The position numbers and the translations under genes were made by a program. This document shows positions 8,347 to 16,758 of a stretch of DNA of 64,000 bases, piece after piece. Positions within the stretch are counted from its first letter, which is position 1, and every line of letters begins with the position of its first letter. Under the pieces are notes generated by a model, which was not told where the DNA came from, searched no databases, and saw only the letters and a program-made list of their open reading frames with translations. This stretch comes from an uncultured Gemmiger sp. (lineage in GTDB: Bacteria > Bacillota > Clostridia > Oscillospirales > Ruminococcaceae): the NCBI RefSeq assembly GCF_934561205.1, contig NZ_CAKTFU010000001.1, positions 186,001-250,000 of the forward strand, in the 5' to 3' direction.

Positions 8347-8928
8347 TCACCCGCGTTTGTGCAAATATTTGCGGTCGAGACCCATGCGTTCAGCTGCAGT
8401 AAGCGCCGCCCACATCAAAAACACCTCGATGGGCAGCATCGTCGTGTTCTTGATAAAGCCGCTGGTGGCGTAATAGACGTAACCCTTGCCGTACAGCATG
8501 GCCTTCCACACGCTGCCCAGCAAAACATTGCTGCCGTAGTTGATGATAAGGCGCACCGCGATAATGCGCAGCAGCGTGGGGCGGCGCTTATACAGCAGCA
8601 CACCGTAGATCAGCCCCGACAAAACGGCGGTGACGAGATACCCCGGGAAATACGGCTCGCCGTAACCCGCCAAAAGAAAGCCGACCGAGTCGATGATGCC
8701 GCCGGCAATCATGCCGACCACGGGGCCGTAGTAAGCGCAGCCCAGCGAAACGACCACAAAGCTGAAATAAATTTTAAGGCTGGGGCCTAAGATATAGACG
8801 GGAAAGCTCTCCAGCACGATGGCCATGGCGCACACCAGGCCGGAAAACGCCAGCACGCGGACGTTGCGAAGCTCTGCCCTGGCGCTTTGCCAGTAAGCGG
8901 CAGAAAGGACGGACGGATTTTGCTGCAT
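8347..8928 (-). CDS. folT: folate family ECF transporter S component
   Basis: A small (193-residue) integral membrane protein that binds the vitamin in energy-coupling-factor importers. The sequence shows about six hydrophobic helices and the S-component pattern FSGLVCAMAIVLESFPVYIL followed by KIYFSFVVVSLGCAYYGP. The folate assignment rests on this family pattern and, independently, on the THF riboswitch in its leader. The ATG follows GGAGG with an 8-nt spacer; that site is part of a leader hairpin. The shared EcfA/EcfA'/EcfT module is not in this window and must be supplied elsewhere. Confidence 0.9.
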   Translation of the reverse strand: MQQNPSVLSAAYWQSARAELRNVRVLAFSGLVCAMAIVLESFPVYILGPSLKIYFSFVVVSLGCAYYGPVVGMIAGGIIDSVGFLLAGYGEPYFPGYLVTAVLSGLIYGVLLYKRRPTLLRIIAVRLIINYGSNVLLGSVWKAMLYGKGYVYYATSGFIKNTTMLPIEVFLMWAALTAAERMGLDRKYLHKRG

Positions 8929-8936
8929 AAAAAATA

Positions 8937-8975
8937 CCTCCTCATTTTACGCGGCTTGCCGCATAAAACAGGAGG
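8937..8975 (-). promoter_or_regulatory. hairpin that sequesters the folT ribosome-binding site
   Basis: CCTCCTGTTTTATGCGG (8975-8959) pairs with CCGCGTAAAATGAGGAGG (8954-8937) around a CAAG loop, with one bulged base. The right arm contains the AGGAGG of folT. This is the natural off-state of a riboswitch that controls translation initiation. Confidence 0.75.
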
Positions 8976-9020
8976 CAAAAGAGTGTGCACGGGCACACCC
9001 CCGTTGCACTACATCATGCA

Positions 9021-9119
9021 GCAGTGGGATGCGAAAACCGTACCGCAGGCGCGTTTTGCCTTTCGTCCTGCCACAACTCCCCGTTGGTCAGGCACTTTAC
9101 GCACGGTTCTCTACTCTGC
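9021..9119 (-). promoter_or_regulatory. THF (tetrahydrofolate) riboswitch
   Basis: The minus-strand sequence has the THF aptamer landmarks in order: the 5' strand GCAGAGTAGA, then GCGTAAAGTGCCTG, the GGGGAG element, CAGGACGAAAGGCAAAACGC, GGTACGGTT and the closing CGCATCCCACTGC. The ends pair (GCAG with CTGC) to form P1. It sits between the folT promoter and a hairpin that hides the folT Shine-Dalgarno, so folate would repress uptake. The comparison is to the known consensus from memory. Confidence 0.85.
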
Positions 9120-9158
9120 GAAAATTGTTCGGACAGCGTTTGGCTGTCCTATCCAATT

Positions 9159-9186
9159 ATTATACATAAATTCCCAAAAAATGCAA
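9159..9186 (-). promoter_or_regulatory. sigma-A promoter of folT
   Basis: TTGCAT (9186-9181), a 16-bp spacer and a perfect TATAAT (9164-9159). It begins immediately past the asnB stop. A short hairpin, GGACAGC with GCTGTCC (9131-9149), follows in the leader ahead of the riboswitch. Confidence 0.75.
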
Positions 9187-9193
9187 GTGCTTT

Positions 9194-10774
9194 TTACACA
9201 CCGCTGGCACCGTAGTTGGCCAGCACGCGGGCGCTGGGGTCGCTGACGTCGCAATGCGGCCATGCCTTGTTGGGCATCCAGTAGCCGGCGATCATCTGCG
9301 CCTGACCGGGGTAGTATTTTTCAAACAGCTCGCGGTACAAAAGGCTTTCCTTGGTAAAGGGCGGGCACCAGCGGTAGCGGGCGGCTTTTTCGGCAAAGTC
9401 GGCGTCAGTGTACAGACTTTCGGCGTACTCCTTGATGTCGTCCACCATCGAGTGCCCCACCGCATCGCTGAAGGCCGCTTTCTCGCGCCAGAGGATGCTT
9501 TCGGGTAGCCAGTCGCCCTCAAATGCTTTGCGCAGCAGGTACTTGCCCTTGCCGTAGGTGTTCAGCTTTTTGGCGGGGTCGATCGCCATAACGTAGCGCA
9601 CGAAATCCAGATCGCCGAAGGGTACGCGCGCTTCCAGACTGTTGACGCTGATGCAGCGGTCGGCGCGCAGCACATCGTACATATACAGTTCGCGCAGGCG
9701 CTTCTGGCTTTCGGCCTGAAATTCGGCGGCGGACGGGGCAAAATCGGTGTACTTGTAGCCGAACAGCTCGTCGGAGATCTCACCCGTCAGCAGCACGCGG
9801 ATGTCGGTATTCTCGTGGATGTACTTGCAGACCAGATACATACCCACCGAGGCGCGGATGGTCGTGATATCCCAAGTGCCCAGCAGCGCCACGACGCTTT
9901 CCAGCGCGTCCAGCACGATATCCTTGTTGATGATGACCTCGGTGTGGTCGGCGTGCAGATAGTCGGCAACCTGCTTGGCGTATTTCAGGTCGATGGCGTC
10001 CTCGCTCATACCGATGGCAAAGGTGCGGATGGGTTTGCCCAGCTTTTTGGCGGCGATGGCGCACACCAGGCTGGAATCCAGCCCGCCGGACAGAAGAAAG
10101 CCCACGGGGGTATCGGCGTCCAGCCGCTTATCGACACCGGCCACCAGCTTTTCGCGGATGTTCGTCAAAATCTGCGGCAGTTCGTCACGGCTGAAAGCGG
10201 GGGTGTCGGCAATGTCGCAGTAGCGAACAAATTTGCCGTTGCAGTAGTAGCAGCCGATGGGAAACGGATAAATTTCCCGGCACAGTCCCACCAGGTTTTT
10301 AGCCTCGGACGCAAAGGCGATGCAGCCGCTTTCGCTGTAGCCGTAGAACAGCGGGCGGATACCGATGGGGTCGCGCGCGGCAATGACCAGCTTTTTGCGG
10401 CTGTCGTACAAAATCATGGCGAACTCGGCGTCAAGATGGCGGAACATATCCAGCCCGTACTTGTAATACAGCGGCAGAATGATCTCGCAGTCCGAGTCGG
10501 AGGAGAAGGTGTAGCCCTCTTTTTCCAGTTCTGCCTTGACAGGACGGAAACCGTACAGTTCACCGTTGCAGACTACGCAATCCTTGCCGCGGAAAAACGG
10601 CTGCATTCCCTCAGGTGTAAGCCCCATGATGGCCAGACGACCAAAGCCGAGCCAGCCGAACTCGGTCTTTTCGACGCGTTGGTCGTCGGGACCGCGGCTT
10701 GTGGTGCGCAGCAGATACTCCGTAAATTTTTCTTTGGGCAGATCATGCCCGACATAGCCCATAACACAGCACAT
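9194..10774 (-). CDS. asnB: asparagine synthase (glutamine-hydrolysing)
   Basis: Makes asparagine from aspartate, ATP and glutamine. The N-terminal class II glutaminase domain starts with the nucleophile Cys2 (MCCVMGYVG). The C-terminal synthetase domain has the pyrophosphate loop SGGLDSS at 229-235. Its 526 residues suit the family. The ATG at 10774 is chosen over the GTG at 10783 because only then is the catalytic Cys at position 2 and the AAGGAG site at a normal 8-nt distance. Expression is under an Asn-specific T-box leader upstream. It is monocistronic; folT has its own promoter. Confidence 0.95.
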   Translation of the reverse strand: MCCVMGYVGHDLPKEKFTEYLLRTTSRGPDDQRVEKTEFGWLGFGRLAIMGLTPEGMQPFFRGKDCVVCNGELYGFRPVKAELEKEGYTFSSDSDCEIILPLYYKYGLDMFRHLDAEFAMILYDSRKKLVIAARDPIGIRPLFYGYSESGCIAFASEAKNLVGLCREIYPFPIGCYYCNGKFVRYCDIADTPAFSRDELPQILTNIREKLVAGVDKRLDADTPVGFLLSGGLDSSLVCAIAAKKLGKPIRTFAIGMSEDAIDLKYAKQVADYLHADHTEVIINKDIVLDALESVVALLGTWDITTIRASVGMYLVCKYIHENTDIRVLLTGEISDELFGYKYTDFAPSAAEFQAESQKRLRELYMYDVLRADRCISVNSLEARVPFGDLDFVRYVMAIDPAKKLNTYGKGKYLLRKAFEGDWLPESILWREKAAFSDAVGHSMVDDIKEYAESLYTDADFAEKAARYRWCPPFTKESLLYRELFEKYYPGQAQMIAGYWMPNKAWPHCDVSDPSARVLANYGASGV

Positions 10775-10814
10775 AGATGACACTCCTTTTCCTTTTCTTA
10801 CCCCGCGAACGGCA

Positions 10815-11107
10815 ACAAAAAAGACAGCCCATTCGCCCTACGATTAGGACGAATCGCTGTCTTGGATCCGCGGTGCCACCTAAATTACCGCAGCCGAAAT
10901 AACGGCATACGGTCACTTTTCCGTACACGTTCACCTTTGAAACGCTGCCGCTGTAACGCACGGCCTACGGCGCCCCTACTGCCTTTTGCGGGTTCAGTTT
11001 GCAGCTGACAGGTGTTCTTTCGCGTGCCGTTTCCGTCCGGGCTTACACCAGGTGTCCGGCTCTCTGTGCGGCATGGGCACGGTACTTTTCCTGCTCATCG
11101 CTTTTAA
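10815..11107 (-). promoter_or_regulatory. T-box leader, Asn (AAC) specifier
   Basis: A tRNA-sensing antitermination leader for asnB. Stem I features are visible: CGATGAGCAGGAAAAGTA at the 5' end, AGAGAGCCGG with GGTGTAAGCC, and the specifier loop GAAAGAACACCT, whose AAC codon (11016-11014) precedes ACC as in other T-boxes. The T-box itself, AGGTGGCACCGCGG, covers about 10881-10868. The terminator stem, AGACAGC...GGGCGAATGGGCTGTCT with a U6 tail, is at 10863-10815. Uncharged tRNA-Asn should therefore induce asparagine synthesis. Confidence 0.92.
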
Positions 11108-11114
11108 TGGGTAA

Positions 11115-11143
11115 AGAATAGCACCATTTTGCCGCCGTGTCAA
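11115..11143 (-). promoter_or_regulatory. sigma-A promoter of the asnB T-box operon
   Basis: A consensus TTGACA (11143-11138), a 17-bp spacer and TATTCT (11120-11115) directly precede the T-box leader. Confidence 0.85.
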
Positions 11144-11161
11144 TAGGAAATTGCAAAAAAA

Positions 11162-11193
11162 TCAAGGCTCTCCCCTTTCGGGAAGAGCCTTGA
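11162..11193 (-). terminator. intrinsic terminator of the rfb operon
   Basis: A strong stem (TCAAGGCTCTTCCC with GGGAGAGCCTTGA, short loop) followed by a U-run on the minus strand, 12 nt past the end of the last rfb-operon gene. Confidence 0.88.
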
Positions 11194-11204
11194 AATTTTT
11201 CGTT

Positions 11205-12143
11205 TTACCCTACGCTGCTTGTGCTGTCGGACGCGGTATCCTCGGAGGTCGTGCTCTCAGCCGTTTCCTCCTCAGAGGTTGCGCTTTCGGGGGTCTCCTC
11301 CCCTGCCGCATCGCTGTCGGCCGAGGTGGCGCCCTCCTCCTCCGCAGGGGCGGACGAGGCGTTCATCTGGTTTTCCAGAATGACCTGCACATCGGGCAGG
11401 GTCGTTGCCGTCGGGGTCGGGGTGGGCGTGGCGGCTACTTTCATTTCGCTGTCCCGCAGGGCGGTCAGGCACCACTGGCGCTTGGCGTTGCGGGTAAATA
11501 CATAGTCCATGTATTTGGTCGGCTCGGTGGGGGCCGTCAGCGAAAGCTCACCGTTGTCGTTGTTGAACGCCGTGGGTACATAGCCGACGGTGACAACACG
11601 CTGGCGGCCGCTGGTCTTGATTTTTTCCACAAGCGGGGTGTACTGTGCCACAGAACCCGTAACGGGCACCAGATAGCACTGTTTTTCCTCGTTGTACTGA
11701 TAAATAAACTCCGGGGTCTCAAAGGAACCCACCGTCACGTTTTGGGCGTAATCCGCCCCCAGCAGGTTCGTAATATAGGTGTCGATCTCCAGCTTGGGCA
11801 GCATGACAGAGCCGGTGTCGGCGTCGCGTTCATACTGATCCAGACCCAGGCCGTCCTTTTGCGCCCGGTACACGGTGCCCCAAATGGCAGCCTGCTTAAA
11901 CACACTCTGATCTACGGTGCTTACGTCGTCAAAGGTCACAGGGTCCAGCATGACCATGCCGTACAGCTGATCTGCGTATTCATTGCGCAGGTCGGAATCA
12001 TCCAGCAGGGTACGCACACCGGTGACACCCCAGCCCACCACCGTAAGCAGGCCGATAAACACCAGCAGCAGGGCCACAGCGCCTAAAATCTGCCGTGCCA
12101 GGCGGCGGCTGTTGCGGGTTTGTTCTTCTTTATAATTTGCCAT
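11205..12143 (-). CDS. single-pass membrane protein of unknown function in the rfb operon
   Basis: I do not recognise a named family in these 312 residues. There is a short basic cytoplasmic start, one membrane helix at about 19-41 (LGAVALLLVFIGLLTVVGWG), and an extracellular domain of about 200 residues with no Cys pairs or enzyme motifs that I can see. The last 70 residues form a disordered acidic Ser/Thr/Glu-rich tail after a TPTPTPT linker. It begins 46 nt after rfbB behind AAAGGAG and ends at the operon terminator, so it is probably cotranscribed with the dTDP-rhamnose genes. A role in the envelope or in polysaccharide assembly is inference from context. Confidence 0.8.
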   Translation of the reverse strand: MANYKEEQTRNSRRLARQILGAVALLLVFIGLLTVVGWGVTGVRTLLDDSDLRNEYADQLYGMVMLDPVTFDDVSTVDQSVFKQAAIWGTVYRAQKDGLGLDQYERDADTGSVMLPKLEIDTYITNLLGADYAQNVTVGSFETPEFIYQYNEEKQCYLVPVTGSVAQYTPLVEKIKTSGRQRVVTVGYVPTAFNNDNGELSLTAPTEPTKYMDYVFTRNAKRQWCLTALRDSEMKVAATPTPTPTATTLPDVQVILENQMNASSAPAEEEGATSADSDAAGEETPESATSEEETAESTTSEDTASDSTSSVG

Positions 12144-12189
12144 AGTTTGTTAGCTGCTCCTTTGGGGAAGATGCGTTTTACGGGAAAGA

Positions 12190-13254
12190 TTACTTGTTTT
12201 TGTACATCTGCTCGTAGTATTTCTGGTAATCGCCGCTGGTGACATGGGCCATCCAGTCGGGGTGGGCCAGATACCAGTCGATGGTCAGGACGATGCCCTT
12301 TTCAAACGGAGTTTCGGGGTACCAGCCCAGATCCTCCTTGATTTTGGTGGGGTCGATGCCGTAACGGCGGTCGTGACCCAGACGGTCGGCAACGTGGGTA
12401 ATCAGCTCCTCGCTGATGCCCTCGTCCTTCAGGCGGTCGTGCAGCTGGGCAATGACCGTTTTGACGATGAAGATGTTGGGGCGCTCGTTGTGGCCGCCGA
12501 CATTGTAGACCTCGCCGTCCTTGCCGCCTGTTGCAACCATGTCAATGGCCTTGCAGTGGTCCATAACGTACAGCCAGTCGCGGATCTGCATACCGTCACC
12601 GTAGACGGGCAGGTTTTTGTGCTGCTGGGCGTTATGGATGAGCAGCGGGATCAGCTTTTCGGGGAACTGATACGGGCCGTAGTTGTTGGAGCAGCGGGTG
12701 ATGTTCATCGGCATACCGTAGGTATCGTGGAATGCCTTGACGAACATGTCGGCGCTGGCCTTGGAGGCGGAGTACGGGCTGTGCGGGCACAGCGGGGTGG
12801 TCTCCATGAAGTAACCCTCGGCACCCAGGGCGCCGTAGACCTCGTCGGTGGAAACCTGCAGGTACTTTTTGCCGTCCTTCCAGGTCTTGGCGTCGGCATC
12901 ATACCAGGCGTCCTTGCAGCATTGCAGCAGGTTGACGGTGCCCAGAACGTTGCTCTCGACGAAAATTTCAGGGTTCTTGATGCTGCGGTCAACGTGGCTC
13001 TCGGCCGCAAAGTTGATGACATAGTCGGGGTCATACTTGGCGATCAGCTCGGTGACCAGCGCCTTGTCGCAGATATCGCCCTGCACAAAGATGTGGCGGG
13101 CGTCACCCTCGACGTCCTTGAGGTTTTCCAGGTTGCCGGCATAAGTCAGCTTGTCCAGATTGACAAGGCGGATATCCTCGTACTTTTCCAGCATGTAGTG
13201 GACAAAATTCGAGCCGATAAAACCGGCGCAGCCGGTGATCAGGTAAGTTTTCAT
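12190..13254 (-). CDS. rfbB: dTDP-glucose 4,6-dehydratase
   Basis: Converts dTDP-glucose to dTDP-4-keto-6-deoxyglucose, the second step of dTDP-L-rhamnose synthesis. It is a short-chain dehydrogenase with the NAD-binding GCAGFIGS at 8-15, STDEVYG at 135-141 carrying the catalytic Thr-Asp-Glu, and YSASK with Tyr161 and Lys165. The 354-residue length is normal. It starts 3 nt after rfbD. The 3,5-epimerase gene rfbC is not in this window, so that step must be encoded elsewhere. Confidence 0.96.
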   Translation of the reverse strand: MKTYLITGCAGFIGSNFVHYMLEKYEDIRLVNLDKLTYAGNLENLKDVEGDARHIFVQGDICDKALVTELIAKYDPDYVINFAAESHVDRSIKNPEIFVESNVLGTVNLLQCCKDAWYDADAKTWKDGKKYLQVSTDEVYGALGAEGYFMETTPLCPHSPYSASKASADMFVKAFHDTYGMPMNITRCSNNYGPYQFPEKLIPLLIHNAQQHKNLPVYGDGMQIRDWLYVMDHCKAIDMVATGGKDGEVYNVGGHNERPNIFIVKTVIAQLHDRLKDEGISEELITHVADRLGHDRRYGIDPTKIKEDLGWYPETPFEKGIVLTIDWYLAHPDWMAHVTSGDYQKYYEQMYKNK

Positions 13255-13257
13255 AGT

Positions 13258-14160
13258 TTATTCTCCGTTCCAGTTGGCAAAATAGTCCTTCAGCGCTTCG
13301 CGCCAGTCGCGCATTTCGTCCCCTACCGTGCAGCGCAGCATACGGTTTTCCAGCGCGCTCCACGCGGGGCGGCGGGCGCTTTCGGGGTGGGCGGCGGCAT
13401 ACTCGTCGCTGGTGCAGGGCAGCACACGGCAGGAAAGCCCTGCCTCCTGCATGATGGCGGCGGCAAAATCATACCAGCTGCACACGCCGGTGCCCGTGCA
13501 GTGGTAAACGCCGTAATCGTGGCTGACTGCCAGCTTTAAGATGTGGTAAGCCAGATCCACCGCATTGGTGGGGTTGCCCAGCTGGTCGTTGACGACGGTG
13601 ATCTCGTCGTGGGTTTGTCCTAAGCGCACCATGGTCTTGACAAAGTTCTTGCCGTAGTAACCGTACAGCCATGCCGTGCGTACAATAAAGTGGCGGCGGC
13701 AGAAACGCTGCACATACTGTTCGCCCAGAAGTTTAGTCTGCCCATAGGCGGAAATGGGCGCAGGTACGCAGCATTCGTCCAGGGGGATGCCGCCGTTGGC
13801 GGTACCGGGGAACACATAGTCGGTGGAAACATGGATCAGCCTTGCGCCGATCTTTTCGCACGCCAGGGCCAGGTTGCGCGGGCCGAGGGCGTTGACCTTA
13901 AAGGCGGCATCGCGGGCGGTTTCGCAGCCGTCAACGTTGGTGAACGCCGCGCAGTTGATGACGGTGTCGGGCTTATGGCGGCTGATGTAGTTGATGGTGG
14001 CCTCGCGGTCGGTGATGTCCAGATCCTCCACGTCGACAGCGATGACAGTGGCCTTTTGCAGGCGCATCGGCAAGGGGCCCAGGGCGCAGTGCTCATCGGC
14101 GAGCTGATGCTGCAGCTCGGTGCCGAGCTGGCCGTGGCAGCCGGTAATCAAAATTTTCAT
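13258..14160 (-). CDS. rfbD: dTDP-4-dehydrorhamnose reductase
   Basis: The last step of dTDP-L-rhamnose synthesis, an NADPH-dependent reduction. The 300-residue protein has the Rossmann motif GCHGQLG (7-13), STDYVF at 112-117, and the catalytic YGQTK (Tyr139, Lys143). It starts 14 nt after rfbA and is followed immediately by rfbB, so the operon reads rfbA-rfbD-rfbB. The rhamnose would go to cell-wall polysaccharide or exopolysaccharide. Confidence 0.95.
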   Translation of the reverse strand: MKILITGCHGQLGTELQHQLADEHCALGPLPMRLQKATVIAVDVEDLDITDREATINYISRHKPDTVINCAAFTNVDGCETARDAAFKVNALGPRNLALACEKIGARLIHVSTDYVFPGTANGGIPLDECCVPAPISAYGQTKLLGEQYVQRFCRRHFIVRTAWLYGYYGKNFVKTMVRLGQTHDEITVVNDQLGNPTNAVDLAYHILKLAVSHDYGVYHCTGTGVCSWYDFAAAIMQEAGLSCRVLPCTSDEYAAAHPESARRPAWSALENRMLRCTVGDEMRDWREALKDYFANWNGE

Positions 14161-14174
14161 ACAAATGCCTCGTA

Positions 14175-15059
14175 TCAGTATTGCAGCTTATCCTCGGCCA
14201 CATTCTTCAGGTGCTGGCCATAGGGGGATTTTCCGTAGCGGGCGGCGCTTTCCAGCAGCTTTTCCTTGGTGATCCAGCCGTACTTGTAGGCGATCTCCTC
14301 CGGGGCGGAAATCTTGATGCCCTGGCGTTTCTCGACAGTCTGCACAAAGGCGGCAGCCTCGACGAGGGAATCCATCGTGCCGGTGTCCAGCCAGGCGTAA
14401 CCGCGGCCCAGCAGCTGCACGTCCAGCTTGCCGGCGTCCAGATACATCTGGTTCAGGGTGGTGATCTCCAGCTCGCCGCGGGCGCTGGGCTTGACCTGCT
14501 TGGCCATCTTGACGACTTCGTTGTTGTAGAAGTACAGGCCGGTCACGGCGTAGTTGCTCTTAGGCTGGGCGGGCTTTTCCTCAATGGAGGTGGCGCGGCC
14601 GTCCTTGTCAAAGGCCACAACGCCGAAACGTTCGGGGTCGTTGACAAAGTAGCCAAAGACCGTGCTGCGGCCTGCGGCGGCGTTGGCGGCGGCATTCTTC
14701 AGCCGTTTGGAGAAACCCGCACCGTAGAAGATATTGTCGCCCAGAACCATGGCGCAGCAGTCATCACCGATAAATTCCTCACCCAGGATAAAGGCCTGAG
14801 CCAGGCCGTCGGGGCTGGGCTGCACCTTGTACTGCAGGTGCAAGCCGTACTGGCTGCCGTCCCCCAAAAGCGCCTCAAAGCGGGGGGTGTCCGTGGGGGT
14901 GGAAATGATCAAGATATCCTGGATGCCCGCCAGCATCAGGGTGGACAGCGGATAGTAGATCATGGGTTTGTCGTACACGGGCAGCAGCTGCTTGGATGTG
15001 ACCATCGTCAGCGGGTAAAGTCTTGTGCCGGCACCGCCGGCAAGGATAATACCTTTCAT
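14175..15059 (-). CDS. rfbA: glucose-1-phosphate thymidylyltransferase
   Basis: Forms dTDP-glucose from glucose-1-phosphate and dTTP, the entry step of dTDP-rhamnose synthesis. The 294-residue enzyme starts [18 protein letters not shown] with the nucleotidyl-transfer GGAGTRL loop; [16 protein letters not shown] follows, and VLGDNIFYG contains the metal-binding Asp. The ATG at 15059 is chosen because GGAGATG lies 7 nt upstream and homologues begin MKGI; the longer frame runs through promoter sequence. It is first in the operon, with a sigma-A promoter at 15136-15164. Confidence 0.96.
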   Translation of the reverse strand: MKGIILAGGAGTRLYPLTMVTSKQLLPVYDKPMIYYPLSTLMLAGIQDILIISTPTDTPRFEALLGDGSQYGLHLQYKVQPSPDGLAQAFILGEEFIGDDCCAMVLGDNIFYGAGFSKRLKNAAANAAAGRSTVFGYFVNDPERFGVVAFDKDGRATSIEEKPAQPKSNYAVTGLYFYNNEVVKMAKQVKPSARGELEITTLNQMYLDAGKLDVQLLGRGYAWLDTGTMDSLVEAAAFVQTVEKRQGIKISAPEEIAYKYGWITKEKLLESAARYGKSPYGQHLKNVAEDKLQY

Positions 15060-15135
15060 CGTAACATCTCCTTTTATATTATATCCGTGCGCGCCGCCCA
15101 TCCCACGGGGCATAATCTCACACAATAATAAATGT

Positions 15136-15164
15136 ATTATACCGCATTTGCTGCTTTTGCGCAA
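15136..15164 (-). promoter_or_regulatory. sigma-A promoter of the rfb operon
   Basis: TTGCGC (15164-15159), a 17-bp spacer and a perfect TATAAT (15141-15136). The 300-bp gap between rfbA and the next plus-strand gene holds this promoter and a divergent one; I see nothing else in it. Confidence 0.75.
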
Positions 15165-15224
15165 GGGGAAATCTGTGCGGAGCCGCTGCAGCGTGCCAAA
15201 TTTGGGAATGGATGGGTTGTCCGC

Positions 15225-15253
15225 TTGACGCGGGCGGCAAACTGTGATACAAT
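15225..15253 (+). promoter_or_regulatory. sigma-A promoter of the sortase locus
   Basis: TTGACG (15225-15230), a 17-bp spacer and TACAAT (15248-15253), divergent from the rfb promoter. It would give a leader of about 100 nt. Confidence 0.75.
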
Positions 15254-15362
15254 ACGTTTAATGTAAATTGCGATGGTGTGTGATTCCGCCATTTCGGATA
15301 GATTTTTTCGGCTTGTTTTGGCCTTTTTCCTGACAAATTGTAAAGTAAGGAGGCGTTTTCGT

Positions 15363-15698
15363 TTGAGACGCTTTTTGTGTGCTGCGGCGCTGATTGTCGT
15401 CGTGGTTCTTTTTGCAGCCTGCGGCATGATGCGGGGCGAGAACGTCCCCCTGCAAACTGCCACCCCCACCGGCACGACCTCCCGCAGTGAGAAAAACGAC
15501 ACCGTAAAGGTGGATGAGACCGCCGCCAAGGTGGAGATCGTCACCGCCAACGGCAGCCGCACAGAGCCGCAGGCCACGGCCGCCCCGCAGGAAGTCGAAA
15601 CGCCCGAAACGGGGGATTTCCCGGTGATGTACCTGTTGGGGGCCACGGGGCTGATTTGCTTCTGCTCTGCCGGGCTTTTGATGCTGCGCCGAATCTGA
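15363..15698 (+). CDS. small exported protein with a lipobox and a C-terminal sorting signal
   Basis: A 111-residue predicted surface protein. Starting at the TTG at 15363, which follows AAGGAGG by 8 nt, it begins MRRFLCAAALIVVVVLFAAC, a signal peptide with a lipobox-like Cys20. The middle is polar and Thr/Glu/Pro-rich. The end has PETGD at 81-85, a hydrophobic helix at about 88-107 and an Arg-Arg-Ile tail, which is the layout of an LPXTG-type cell-wall sorting signal with the leading Leu replaced. The next gene is a class B sortase, so this is its likely substrate. The upstream in-frame ATG at 15273 lacks a ribosome site and gives no signal peptide. No enzymatic function is visible. Confidence 0.7.
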   Translation: MRRFLCAAALIVVVVLFAACGMMRGENVPLQTATPTGTTSRSEKNDTVKVDETAAKVEIVTANGSRTEPQATAAPQEVETPETGDFPVMYLLGATGLICFCSAGLLMLRRI

Positions 15699-15702
15699 TC
15701 TC

Positions 15703-15722
15703 AAACGCCCTTTGGGGCGTTT
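15703..15722 (+). terminator. hairpin with U-tract between substrate and sortase genes
   Basis: A stem of AAACGCCC with GGGCGTTT and a 4-nt loop, followed by a T-rich run, lies just after the substrate stop. It may make the substrate more abundant than the sortase. Confidence 0.75.
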
Positions 15723-15767
15723 TTTGTTTTATCTGCACGAGTTTTATCTGTCTGAAAGGAGGCTGCC

Positions 15768-16685
15768 ATGGCAAAGCGTTACCGCAAGCTGCGGGGTGAC
15801 AGTGCCTACTATCCCTTTGCGGCGCGCACGGCGCTGCGCACAAAGCAGCGCCGACGTGCGGGGCTGCTGCAGGTCGTGGGTGTGGCTGCCTTGGCCGCCG
15901 CAGCCGTACTGGCCGTGCGGCAAACGCTGCTGCACGACGGATTGCCCACCCCGCCGCCTGCCGTGCAGACACCTGCGCCCCTGCCCGATACTGTGACGGT
16001 GGCGCCGCAGGCGGCCACCCGCGATGTGCTGGCCGACACGGACGCGGCCGATGCCGCTGCGCACGAGGCCCCCGAAGCTGCCGAGGACGTGACGGCGGGC
16101 AGTGATATCCTGCCCGCCTACCGCGACCTGTACGAGCAAAACCCCGATCTGATCGGTTGGCTGCGCATGGACGGCATCGACCTGCCGGTGATGCAGACCC
16201 CCGACGACAACGAATATTACCTGCGCCGCGGCTTTGACCGCTACTACGCCGTGGGCGGCACGCCGTTTATGGACGCTAACTGCTGCGTGACGCCGGGCTA
16301 TGCCACAGCCAACTGGCTGATTTACGGGCATAATATGGCGGACGGCGCGCGCTTTGCGCCGCTTTTGCAGTATCGCGACGAGGCCTTTTACCAGGCGCAC
16401 CCGACCTTTACCTTTGACACGATCTATGAGCCGGGCACCTGGCAGGTGGCGGCAGTGCTGGACACCGCCCTGGGGCAGGATCCCCTGCCCTACTACACCT
16501 TTTTTGACGCAGACACCCAGCTGGAATGGAAGCAGCGTGTGCAGGCCATCCTGGATCTGAGCCTGTATGATACAGGCGTACAGCCGCAGTACGGTGACCG
16601 GCTGCTGGTGCTTTCGACCTGCGGTGACACTGCCTTTGGCACCGACAAGCGGTTTGCGCTGCTTGCCGTGCGGGTAAATTCTTGA
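15768..16685 (+). CDS. srtB: class B sortase
   Basis: A membrane-anchored cysteine transpeptidase that joins sorting-signal proteins to the cell wall or to each other. Of 305 residues, the N-terminus is basic and cytoplasmic, a membrane helix spans about 32-50, and a Pro/Ala-rich linker leads to the catalytic domain (about 110-305). The active-site residues are all present: His188 in IYGHNM, Cys285 in LSTCGD, and Arg295 in the TDKRF segment, with the long insert before the Cys typical of class B. Start is ATG after AAAGGAGG. It lies directly after its likely substrate. Confidence 0.9.
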   Translation: MAKRYRKLRGDSAYYPFAARTALRTKQRRRAGLLQVVGVAALAAAAVLAVRQTLLHDGLPTPPPAVQTPAPLPDTVTVAPQAATRDVLADTDAADAAAHEAPEAAEDVTAGSDILPAYRDLYEQNPDLIGWLRMDGIDLPVMQTPDDNEYYLRRGFDRYYAVGGTPFMDANCCVTPGYATANWLIYGHNMADGARFAPLLQYRDEAFYQAHPTFTFDTIYEPGTWQVAAVLDTALGQDPLPYYTFFDADTQLEWKQRVQAILDLSLYDTGVQPQYGDRLLVLSTCGDTAFGTDKRFALLAVRVNS

Positions 16686-16692
16686 TTATCTC

Positions 16693-16721
16693 TTGCATTT
16701 TGCCGCCAAATCGGCTATGAT
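16693..16721 (+). promoter_or_regulatory. sigma-A promoter of the ydbC-like gene
   Basis: TTGCAT (16693-16698), a 17-bp spacer and TATGAT (16716-16721), starting a few bases after the sortase stop. Confidence 0.7.
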
Positions 16722-16758
16722 GATGCAGTAGATTATTATGGAAAGTGAGTTTTGAACC

